Positions 13,942 to 20,488 of a stretch of DNA of 25,304 nt are shown piece after piece. The translations under genes and the position numbers were made by a program. This DNA is from JBGPIT01 sp041485125 (GTDB lineage: Bacteria > Desulfobacterota > Binatia > UTPRO1). Position 1 is the stretch's first letter. Every line of letters starts with the position of its first letter. The DNA lies in contig JBGPIT010000024.1 in NCBI GenBank assembly GCA_041485125.1, forward strand, positions 1 through 25,304, written 5' to 3'. The notes beneath the pieces are model-generated. The model saw only the letters and a list, made by a program, of their open reading frames with translations. It ran no database searches and was not told where the DNA came from.

Positions 13942-14700
13942 ATGGCTCCTTGGATCTTCATACCAGCCAATGATTTTTCGACCCACATCCTTGCCGCAAG
14001 CTTAGAGAGTATAGCCGCCGGCGCGTACGAGACTGCCGACCTAGCAAAGGTCCAGTCGCTACATCACAAGAAGCTTGCTTGGTTCGTCAAGCACGGCACC
14101 GTTTGGCTTTATTTCGTTGCGCACGCGTTCTTCGCGTTCGCGGCGTACCTTTTGATTCCGGTCGTCGTCGCTGAGGCGTTTGACCTGTTGCTCGGTCCAG
14201 TCGGCCTCTCACAGCTCGGAGCGGCACCGGTAACTGCCAACCCGGCGGTGCGCGCCATTGCCGCTCTTTCAGCTTACCTGGGGATCATCAACATCCGAGT
14301 GTGGTCCCAGCGGCGAGATAGTCGGGTCATCTACTGGGGACTCCGTCAGGTACTGGAGTGGGCCCGCCTGCCACTAGTACGACGACTTCAGTCCGAGATG
14401 AACCGTCACGATGCTCAGAAGACCGAACAGCTTATTGATCATCTGAGATCCACAACTTCCGACCCCTCACGCCGTGTGCAAGCCGTTGCCGTGGCACTCG
14501 CGACACTCGTGAACGACCTACCATCACTCACGACCCGGACTCATCTGCAGGGTCTTAGCGATCGGGCCAAGGCCGATCTCGGCAAAGGCGTGCTGAACCG
14601 CGAAGACTACGTTGCGCAGATTGTCACGTTGATCAGCAGGTACACCAACGACTACGATGAAGCAGCAACGTATCTGAACATCGGGATTGGTGTCACGTGA
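13942..14700 (+). CDS. two-helix membrane protein, unknown function
   Basis: A 252-residue protein with no family I recognise. The N-terminal 48 residues are soluble with a helical stretch. A membrane helix spans about 53-80 (GTVWLYFVAHAFFAFAAYLL and on), a second weaker one about 100-116 (AVRAIAALSAYLGIINI), followed by a charged, helical, probably cytoplasmic C-terminal domain (120-252). The frame also opens with a TTG at 13924, but the ATG at 13942 is more usual; neither has a clear ribosome site, so translation may be coupled to the winged-helix gene. Base composition is low for this window. A membrane effector with a wHTH partner is one reading; nothing in the sequence proves it. Confidence 0.65.
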   Translation: MAPWIFIPANDFSTHILAASLESIAAGAYETADLAKVQSLHHKKLAWFVKHGTVWLYFVAHAFFAFAAYLLIPVVVAEAFDLLLGPVGLSQLGAAPVTANPAVRAIAALSAYLGIINIRVWSQRRDSRVIYWGLRQVLEWARLPLVRRLQSEMNRHDAQKTEQLIDHLRSTTSDPSRRVQAVAVALATLVNDLPSLTTRTHLQGLSDRAKADLGKGVLNREDYVAQIVTLISRYTNDYDEAATYLNIGIGVT

Positions 14701-14906
14701 TCGGAGCGGCGTAACCGCACGGCAGCGTCGCTGCGCGTTCACCGGCGTCCTTGTTCGGAGTCTCACTTGTACTCGGTTAGGATACCGAACCCGACCGCTG
14801 CTTCTCGTCTCTGTTCTATCGTGGGTTGGGCGGCATTCGTTGATCGATAGCCTTTTGTGGTCTTCATCCGCCGAGACTCACTGATGACGGATCCGCGCCG
14901 GGCTGA

Positions 14907-17054
14907 TCAGCGGATGTCGAGCGCGCCCTTGCGGTTGTTGCTGACGTCGTTGGTGCCGGGCGGCGCCTGGACGCCTGGGGCAGCGTCGAAGTCTGACGAC
15001 GAGCGATCGATGCGCATGCCGAAGCCGCCGTTCCGACTGAAGTCGTTCCCGTCGATGACGGCGTCGTTCGCCTTGTGGAGGTCGAGACCGTTGTCGTCGT
15101 TCGCGGCCGAGCGGTTGGCGGAGACGGTGCCGCCGGTGGTCTCGTCGAGCACGATCCCGCTCGCGATGTTGCCGGCGATTGCGTTGCCGGCGACAGTGGG
15201 CGAGGTGCCGAGCAACACCTCGATGCCGTTGCCGCCGTTCGCGGCGACCTCGTTGCCGGTCGCAGTGACGTTCGCGACCGCGCCGACGCTGATGCCGGCG
15301 GCGCTGTTCCGCAAGCTCGAGCTGTCGGTCACGTCGGCCGACGACTCGACCGCGAAGCCGGCGCCGGCATTGTCGAGCGCGCTGCACACCCGCGCCTCGC
15401 TTCCCGTCGCGAGCAGGCGGAAGCCGGCCCCGAGGTTGCCACGCGCCTCGAGATTCTGGACCAGGCTCGCGGTGGTGACGTCGACGCCGCTCGTGCCGCC
15501 GGTCGCAGTGAGTCGCGACGCGAGCGCGCCCGTCGACGCGACCTGCAGCGCCGGTCCCGCGCCGTGGCCGTCGATCACGGTTCGGCCGGGCCCCGCGCCG
15601 CGAAGCTCCACCGCGCGTGTGAGCGCGACGTTCTCGCGGAAGATTCCTTCGCCGACTTCGATCGCGATCCGGCCGTCGCCGTTCCGGTCGGTGGCGCCCG
15701 CGACCGCGTCGCCGATCGTGCGGAAATCGCCGCGACCTTTTTGCGCCACGAGCGCGTCGGCGACGCCGAGCGTCCGCTCCGGCCGCACCTCGAAGGCGAG
15801 CCGCTGACAGAGCGCGCCGCCGACGACGACGCGGATGCTGCCGGTGGCGGCGCCGCTCGGGCGCAGCGACACGGCGACGCCTCTCGTCTTGGTGACGGCG
15901 ATCGACTCCGACGCGGGCGCGTGATCGCGATCGGGCGCGATCCCGAGCGGTCCGTCGACCACGACACGCGCGGTGAGCGGTGTCGCGACGTCCGTCGGGT
16001 TGCCGAGGCGGTCGACCGCGACCAGGACGAGCTTGCCACGCGCGGCGCTGCCGGAGGTTCCGAGCGTGAGGAACGGCGGCTCGGGCGCGATGCCGCGCTT
16101 GCCGCGTTTCTTCTCGACCAGTCGCGCGCACACGGCGGGCCCGGCGACCGCCTTGGCGACATCGACGGTCGGGCTCGAGCCGTCGGTCGGTAGCGCGAGC
16201 GAGAGACCGATACCCGGGGCGGGCAAGCCGGCCGGGTGGAGCTCCGGGTTCAGCGTCCCGCTCGGTTGCAGCGGACCGATGTCGGCGCTGAAGATCCGCG
16301 CCGGATCACGATCGGGAAAGAAGGGCAGGGCGGTCGTGATCGCCGGGCCGGTGGGAACGAAACCTTTGAAGAACGCCGGATCGGTCGTGCCCGTGAGCGC
16401 GAAGGCGCTGGCGACCAGCTCGACGCCGCCCGCCGACGGCGGCGAGCCGACGGTCACGACGACGCTGCCGGTCGCGACGCCGCCGGTGAAGATCGCGACC
16501 TCGCGACCGACCGGCTCGAGCTCCGCGAGGGCGCGGACGTCGGCGGCGCCGTCGCGACCGAGCGGCCCGATCATGCGGTCGCCGTTCCGGTCGGCGAACA
16601 CGAGCACGAGCGCCGGCAGGCCGTTCATGTCGGCCGCAGCGAGGAGGTTGCCGTACGGCCGGCTCGGCGAGACGGCGCCGTCGGAGAGATAGACGGTGAA
16701 CGGAATCGGCGTGCCGGCACCGCGGAGTCCCGCGGTCGCGAGCGGCACGGCACCGCGCGACGGGCTCGGGTCGGGGATCGTGCCGCCACCGGGAACGGCG
16801 CCGAGGCGGACGACCAGATCGATGTCGCCGACGACCGTGGTGTCGACGACGTCGTCGGTGGTGCCGAAGCGGCCGTCCGCGCCGGGTCGCACCAGCGGCT
16901 GACCGGGAAGGATCTCGAAGGGTGCGCCGCTCACGGAGTCGACGGGGTCGCCGTTGAAGACGGCGCTTGCCGCGATCGCCGCCGACGGTGCGACGACGCT
17001 GGCGCTCGCGACGGCGAACGCCAGGCCCACGATCGCGACGATGGCGCGGGTCAC
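14907..17054 (-). CDS. exported right-handed parallel beta-helix protein
   Basis: A 715-residue exported protein. A signal peptide (VTRAIVAIVGLAFAVASA to about residue 30, ending APSAAIAA) precedes a beta-rich N-terminal region (about 30-440) that names no family. From about residue 480, after TDRNGDGRIAIEVGEGIFRE and VELRGAGPGRTVIDGHG, the protein has repeated N-x-x-x-x-N-x-x-x-G-I turns (NSAAGISVG, NGGNGIEVL, NIASGIVLD, NDDNGLDLH, NGGFGMRID), the NosD/pectate-lyase-like beta-helix pattern. It could bind or modify polysaccharide, but no catalytic residues can be assigned. The GTG at 17054 overlaps the stop of the upstream gene (GTGA), indicating translational coupling; GTG at 17057 is the alternative. 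The open frame reaching 17594 upstream is antisense-free shadow of the neighbours, not coding. Confidence 0.82.
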   Translation of the reverse strand: MTRAIVAIVGLAFAVASASVVAPSAAIAASAVFNGDPVDSVSGAPFEILPGQPLVRPGADGRFGTTDDVVDTTVVGDIDLVVRLGAVPGGGTIPDPSPSRGAVPLATAGLRGAGTPIPFTVYLSDGAVSPSRPYGNLLAAADMNGLPALVLVFADRNGDRMIGPLGRDGAADVRALAELEPVGREVAIFTGGVATGSVVVTVGSPPSAGGVELVASAFALTGTTDPAFFKGFVPTGPAITTALPFFPDRDPARIFSADIGPLQPSGTLNPELHPAGLPAPGIGLSLALPTDGSSPTVDVAKAVAGPAVCARLVEKKRGKRGIAPEPPFLTLGTSGSAARGKLVLVAVDRLGNPTDVATPLTARVVVDGPLGIAPDRDHAPASESIAVTKTRGVAVSLRPSGAATGSIRVVVGGALCQRLAFEVRPERTLGVADALVAQKGRGDFRTIGDAVAGATDRNGDGRIAIEVGEGIFRENVALTRAVELRGAGPGRTVIDGHGAGPALQVASTGALASRLTATGGTSGVDVTTASLVQNLEARGNLGAGFRLLATGSEARVCSALDNAGAGFAVESSADVTDSSSLRNSAAGISVGAVANVTATGNEVAANGGNGIEVLLGTSPTVAGNAIAGNIASGIVLDETTGGTVSANRSAANDDNGLDLHKANDAVIDGNDFSRNGGFGMRIDRSSSDFDAAPGVQAPPGTNDVSNNRKGALDIR

Positions 17055-17503
17055 CACTGCACCCCCACCGTGTTGCTGAGGAGCGTCTTGCCGTCGAAGC
17101 TCGCCTCGAGCTGCACGGTCGCGGCACCCGCGGCGGTGAGACTCGGGGGCAACGCGGCGATCAACCGGTCGGGCGTGATCGCAACCACGCCGCGCGCGCC
17201 CGCAACCGGAGCAGGCGCGCCGCCGCCCGTCGCGAGCGTCACGCTGCCGTCGAGCGCGAGCCGGGCGACCGCGTTGCTCGTCGTCACCACGATCACGAAC
17301 GGATAGCCGAGACGAACGACGTTGCCGTAGTCGTAGTTGCCGCTCACCTCGAGGTTCACCGCGTCGTCTTGGACGGACGCGACCGCACGCGAGATCGCGA
17401 GCGCGGGCTCGGTCGAGCCGGCGTGCGCACGCACCGCGGTACCGATCGCGATGGCCGCGAGCACCGTCGCGACGAGGCGGACGCTTCTCGAATCCGACCG
17501 CAT
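17051..17503 (-). CDS. small exported protein, unknown function
   Basis: A 150-residue protein with an N-terminal signal peptide (RLVATVLAAIAIGTAVRAHA) and a beta-rich mature part, including NLEVSGNYDYGNVVRLGYPF and a C-terminal TVQLEASFDGKTLLSNTVGV that resembles an immunoglobulin-like beta-sandwich. No family was recognised. The ATG is 2 bases after the regulator stop, and the stop overlaps the GTG start of the beta-helix gene by 4 bases, so the three genes form one translationally coupled operon. The two exported proteins may act together at the cell surface. Confidence 0.8.
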   Translation of the reverse strand: MRSDSRSVRLVATVLAAIAIGTAVRAHAGSTEPALAISRAVASVQDDAVNLEVSGNYDYGNVVRLGYPFVIVVTTSNAVARLALDGSVTLATGGGAPAPVAGARGVVAITPDRLIAALPPSLTAAGAATVQLEASFDGKTLLSNTVGVQW

Positions 17504-17505
17504 GC

Positions 17506-18960
17506 TCACACCGTGATCCCGTGCTTCTCCATGCGGTAGCGAAGCGCGTCGCGGGAGAGGCCGAGGAGCTTCGCCGCGCGCACCTGATTGCCACCGGCTT
17601 GGCGGAGCGCCTGCTCGATCAAGCTCTTCTCGAGCTCGGACCAGACGATGCCGCCGGGCGGGAAGTTGACGCGAAACTCGGTATCGCCGCCGGCGCTGGG
17701 AAGCAGCGCGAGGTCTTGCGGCTCGAGCGTCCCGCGCTCGGAAAGCAAAACGGCGCGCTCGAGCACGTTCGCGAGCTCGCGGACGTTGCCGGGCCACGGA
17801 TAGGTGCGGAGCGCCGCCCGCGCCGCCGCGCTCAGGCGCGGCGCCGGCACGCCATACTGCGCCGCGTGCGTCGTGAGAAAGTGCTCCGCGAGCTCGAACA
17901 CGTCGTCGCCGCGCTCGCGCAGCGGCGGGACGCGGATCTCGAGCACGCGCAAGCGATGGTAGAGGTCCTCGCGGAACTCGCCGCGGGCGACCGCTTGCTC
18001 CAAGTTGCGGTTGGTCGCGGCGATGACCCACGCGTTGGTCGCGCGGTCGCGCACGCTGCCGAGCCGCCGCACCGTGCGCTCCTCGATCACCTTGAGCAGC
18101 TTCGCCTGCATGCCGCTGCTCACGTGACCGATCTCGTCGAGAAAGAGCGTGCCGCCCTCTGCCGCTTCGATGAGGCCGGGCTTGGCGGTGCGCGCGTCGG
18201 TGAAGGCGCCCTTCTCGTAGCCGAAGAGCTCGGCTTCGAGCAGCGTCTCGGGAATCGCCGTGCAGTTGAGCTCGATGAAAGGGCCGCCGCTCCGCACGCT
18301 CGACGCGTGGAGCGTCCGCGCCAGCAGGCCTTTGCCGGTGCCGGTCTCGCCGATGAGGAGGATCGTCGGTCCGCCGTGGCGCGCGCGCTGCAAGGCGCCG
18401 AGACGCGCGACGGTGCGCTGCACCTGCTGCATCGGCTCGGAGTTGCCGAGGAGCGCGCCCTTGTCGCGGCCGTCGTGCTGGCGCCGGTAGTAGCGTAGCT
18501 CCTGAAGCAGGCGCTCGTTCTGCACCGCACGGTCGATCGCCAGCTCGAGCTCGGCGAGGCCGACCGGCTTGCGGACGAAGTCGGCGGCTCCGAGACGCAT
18601 TGCCGTGATCGCGTCCTCCAGCGTCGCGAACGCCGTCATCATGATCACGAGCAGCGAGGGGTCCTGGGATTTCAGCGCCTCGAGCGTCGCGAGGCCGGTC
18701 ATCCCCGGCAAGCGGTTGTCGAGGAGGACGAGGTCCGGGCGCGCGCTCTGGGCGTGGCTGAGGGCGGTTTCGCCGTTCTCGACGCACTCGACGATGTGGC
18801 CGGCGCGCTGCAGCGAACGGCAGAGATTCTTCGCCAGAACCGGCTCGTCCTCGACGACGAGGATCTGGAGCTGTGCTGCGCGGCCGCGCGCATCATCCTC
18901 GGGAGCGCCGGCTCGGTCCTGCTCTGGGTCGTCCATCGCTTCGGTCGTTGTGAAGATCAT
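17506..18960 (-). CDS. NtrC-family sigma-54-dependent response regulator
   Basis: A 484-residue activator. The receiver domain (about 31-150) has acidic residues in VVEDE, phospho-acceptor D81 (LVLLDNRLPG), T109 (MMTAF) and K131 (RKPV). The AAA+ domain has Walker A GETGTGKG (204-211), the sigma-54 contact loop as GAFTDA (251-256) in place of GAFTGA, Walker B LFLDE (272-276) and the R-finger block EFREDLYHRL. The C-terminal Fis-type helix-turn-helix (about 445-480) ends in NQVRAAKLLGLSRDALRYRM. All catalytic parts look intact. The ATG at 18960 is used; the ATG at 18936 (residue 9) is equally possible. The gene leads an operon with two exported proteins and carries a putative sigma-54 promoter 20-45 bases upstream of the start, suggesting autoregulation. 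No cognate kinase is adjacent. Confidence 0.93.
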   Translation of the reverse strand: MIFTTTEAMDDPEQDRAGAPEDDARGRAAQLQILVVEDEPVLAKNLCRSLQRAGHIVECVENGETALSHAQSARPDLVLLDNRLPGMTGLATLEALKSQDPSLLVIMMTAFATLEDAITAMRLGAADFVRKPVGLAELELAIDRAVQNERLLQELRYYRRQHDGRDKGALLGNSEPMQQVQRTVARLGALQRARHGGPTILLIGETGTGKGLLARTLHASSVRSGGPFIELNCTAIPETLLEAELFGYEKGAFTDARTAKPGLIEAAEGGTLFLDEIGHVSSGMQAKLLKVIEERTVRRLGSVRDRATNAWVIAATNRNLEQAVARGEFREDLYHRLRVLEIRVPPLRERGDDVFELAEHFLTTHAAQYGVPAPRLSAAARAALRTYPWPGNVRELANVLERAVLLSERGTLEPQDLALLPSAGGDTEFRVNFPPGGIVWSELEKSLIEQALRQAGGNQVRAAKLLGLSRDALRYRMEKHGITV

Positions 18961-18990
18961 CGTAGTAGGGAGATCGCAAGATCATTGAGC

Positions 18991-19006
18991 AGCAATCCTC
19001 GTTCCG
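18991..19006 (-). promoter_or_regulatory. putative sigma-54 (-24/-12) promoter
   Basis: The minus strand reads CGGAACG-AGGA-TTGCT. Compared with the consensus TGGCACG-N4-TTGCW, the invariant GG and GC pairs are present with the correct 10 bases between them, and TTGC is exact; only two positions of the -24 block differ. Transcription would begin near 18980, about 20 bases before the regulator's first ATG. Confidence 0.6.
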
Positions 19007-19158
19007 GCGGCCGGACGGGATGGGGCACCGATACCATTGAGATGCTCGGCGATCGGTACCGCCGGTAAGCGCCGTTCTGCGTGAAAAGCCGCAGCGGTGC
19101 GTGTTTTGCCCCAGCCCAGCCCGAGATGGATGCGCGCAAGCCGGTGCGCGCTGACGCG

Positions 19159-19452
19159 TCATCTCGTGGCGGTCCAGCTCCCCATCAACAAGAAGCCCGG
19201 CGGAGAACCGTGAACGAACCGACCCGTTCCCGCATGGGTCTCGGACTCTCTTCGAACGCCGGCACGTACTGCCCCCGACAGGGAGGTCGGCGTTCCTTCG
19301 ACCGAACTGCGCAGCGTGAGCTCGAAGCGTTGGTGTGGCGATCCGACATCGGTGACGCTCAGAGCGATACGCCGCTCATCGCTGCTCACGACCACGGTCG
19401 CGCTGCCCTCGACGAGGATGAAGGCTTCGCCGCCGACGGATTCGACGCGCAT
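19159..19452 (-). CDS. possible small hypothetical protein
   Basis: A 97-residue open frame on the minus strand. The first half (VGGEAFILVEGSATVVV, then RRIALSVTDV and RFELTLRSS) has the alternating pattern of beta strands, unlike noise. The second half is low in order and protein-like character. There is no ribosome site, and a GTG one codon upstream (19455) is also possible. An overlapping plus-strand frame (19081-19461) looks less natural. It is a weak call. Confidence 0.35.
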   Translation of the reverse strand: MRVESVGGEAFILVEGSATVVVSSDERRIALSVTDVGSPHQRFELTLRSSVEGTPTSLSGAVRAGVRRESETHAGTGRFVHGSPPGFLLMGSWTATR

Positions 19453-19588
19453 CACGAATGAGTATTCCCGAGGCGAGCATTGTGACGCCGTCGTTGTGTC
19501 ACTTTGAAGCGACTATGTGGTGGTCGCTGCCTTGTCGCAGCGGCCGACCTCACGTATTGCGACGGCGTAGTCGCCATTCGCGTCGGAC

Positions 19589-19593
19589 GGAGG
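19589..19593 (+). promoter_or_regulatory. Shine-Dalgarno of the helical-protein gene
   Basis: GGAGG lies 7 bases before the ATG at 19601. It selects this ATG over the in-frame TTG at 19595. Confidence 0.75.
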
Positions 19594-19600
19594 TTTGAGG

Positions 19601-20071
19601 ATGTCGCGTGAGCGGATCCCGAGCATCGGCGAGGTTCTGGCGCCGCTGTTGCAACGCGTGCCTCCGTCGCAGCAGCCGCTCCTCATCGCCGCGGCGGAGC
19701 GCATGGCGGCGACGCGCTACCGCGAGTGGGCGACGCGGGTGAGCGACGCCGGACAGGCGACGCGGCTCCTCGCATGCGCCGACCGGGAAGACGACATCGC
19801 GGATCGCGTGGAACGTCTCTTTCCCGATGCACAAGTGATCCAGCGCGAGCTCGCGACGACGGTGCCGGAGGTGGCCGAGATCAACCGCAGCCTCTTCGCC
19901 GACCGACCGCTCGCCGTCCAGTTCGCGATCCAAGCGAACGGCGAGCGCCTCGGCGCCGCGACGTGGCGGTCGTTCGCGAAGCACGCGACCGGCGCCGCGC
20001 GCGAGACGTTCCTCGCCTGCGCCGAGCTGGAAGAGCGGAGCGCCGAGGTGCTGGAGGCCATGGCGGGATGA
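19601..20071 (+). CDS. all-helical protein, possibly ferritin-like
   Basis: A 156-residue soluble protein with four or more predicted helices. Glu residues sit at positions that could form a ferritin-like site: E33 (AAERMAATRYREW), E63/D64 (REDDIADRVE), E115 (QANGERLGAATW) and E142-E145 (AELEERSAEVLE). The helix spacing fits a rubrerythrin/ferritin-like bundle, but no strict ExxH is seen, so metal binding is only a suggestion. It is first in a three-gene operon: its TGA overlaps the next ATG (ATGA), so translation is coupled to the small membrane protein and then the lipase. A protective or scaffolding role for the lipase is conceivable. No named family. Confidence 0.78.
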   Translation: MSRERIPSIGEVLAPLLQRVPPSQQPLLIAAAERMAATRYREWATRVSDAGQATRLLACADREDDIADRVERLFPDAQVIQRELATTVPEVAEINRSLFADRPLAVQFAIQANGERLGAATWRSFAKHATGAARETFLACAELEERSAEVLEAMAG

Positions 20072-20481
20072 CGGCCGTTGCGACTCTCGCGAAGAGCTTC
20101 GGTTGGGTGGGACGGTTTGCCGTTGCGCTCGCCAACCAAGCGATCATCGCCGCGATCGTCGTCGTCGTGACGATGTGGCTGTCCGAGCGCGTCGTCCGGA
20201 CGATCGGTTGGTACCGCAAGGACGAGACCAACGGCGCCTGGTTTCGCTTGCCGGCGGCGACGCAGTACGTCGCGTCGATCACGACCGGCTTGCTGGTCGG
20301 TGCCGTCGTCGCGTGGCTCGCGTCGGATCCGCACGTGCGCCGGTTGTGGTCGCTGTGCCCGATTGCGGCCGGTCTGGTGACGGGATGGGTGAGGGCGACC
20401 AGCCGCATCGAAGACGGTGCGCGCATTCAGGGCTTGCTCGATCGTTCGCGCCCGACGGCACGTCACGCGTCGGGGGGCTGA
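20068..20481 (+). CDS. small membrane protein of lipase operon
   Basis: A 137-residue protein with membrane segments at about 20-38 (AVALANQAIIAAIVVVVTMW), 66-88 (TQYVASITTGLLVGAVVAWL) and a possible third near 95-110. A short charged loop (SERVVRTIGWYRKDETNG) and a basic C-terminal tail follow. It is not a family I recognise. The start overlaps the upstream stop by 4 bases, and the following GTG start of the lipase gene is 7 bases after its stop, so all three are one operon. An immunity, holin-like or anchor role is possible because of the lipase partner; nothing decides between them. Confidence 0.75.
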   Translation: MTAVATLAKSFGWVGRFAVALANQAIIAAIVVVVTMWLSERVVRTIGWYRKDETNGAWFRLPAATQYVASITTGLLVGAVVAWLASDPHVRRLWSLCPIAAGLVTGWVRATSRIEDGARIQGLLDRSRPTARHASGG

Positions 20482-20488
20482 GGACGCC

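Larger units (their letters stand above)
13100..14880. other. low-GC accessory segment
   Basis: Composition shifts here: for example 14041-14100 is 32/60 G+C (53%), while flanking genes are clearly richer. Codon choice in the two genes inside (ttt, aag, cta, act) also differs from the neighbours' third-position G/C habit. This suggests acquired DNA. No integrase, transposase, tRNA or flanking direct repeat was found, so the borders are approximate. Confidence 0.5.
18961..19600. other. 640-base stretch with promoter region and at most one weak gene
   Basis: Holds the putative sigma-54 promoter (18991-19006), a short palindrome CGGTACCG (19054-19061), and a weak minus-strand open frame (19159-19452) described separately. 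The rest shows no gene, RNA or repeat that I can support. The plus-strand operon starts at 19601. Confidence 0.6.

Noticed and set aside
13100..14906. A complete integrated mobile element
   Set aside because: No integrase, transposase, tRNA or flanking direct repeats were seen; only composition suggests transfer.
14878..16131. Long open frames on both strands opposite or shifted within the beta-helix gene
   Set aside because: Arg-rich with no domain. The signal peptide and NxxxG repeats support only the frame ending at 14907.
19484..19510. GTGAC...GTCAC dyad before the helical-protein gene as an operator
   Set aside because: Arms of only 5 bases with a wide spacer; expected by chance.
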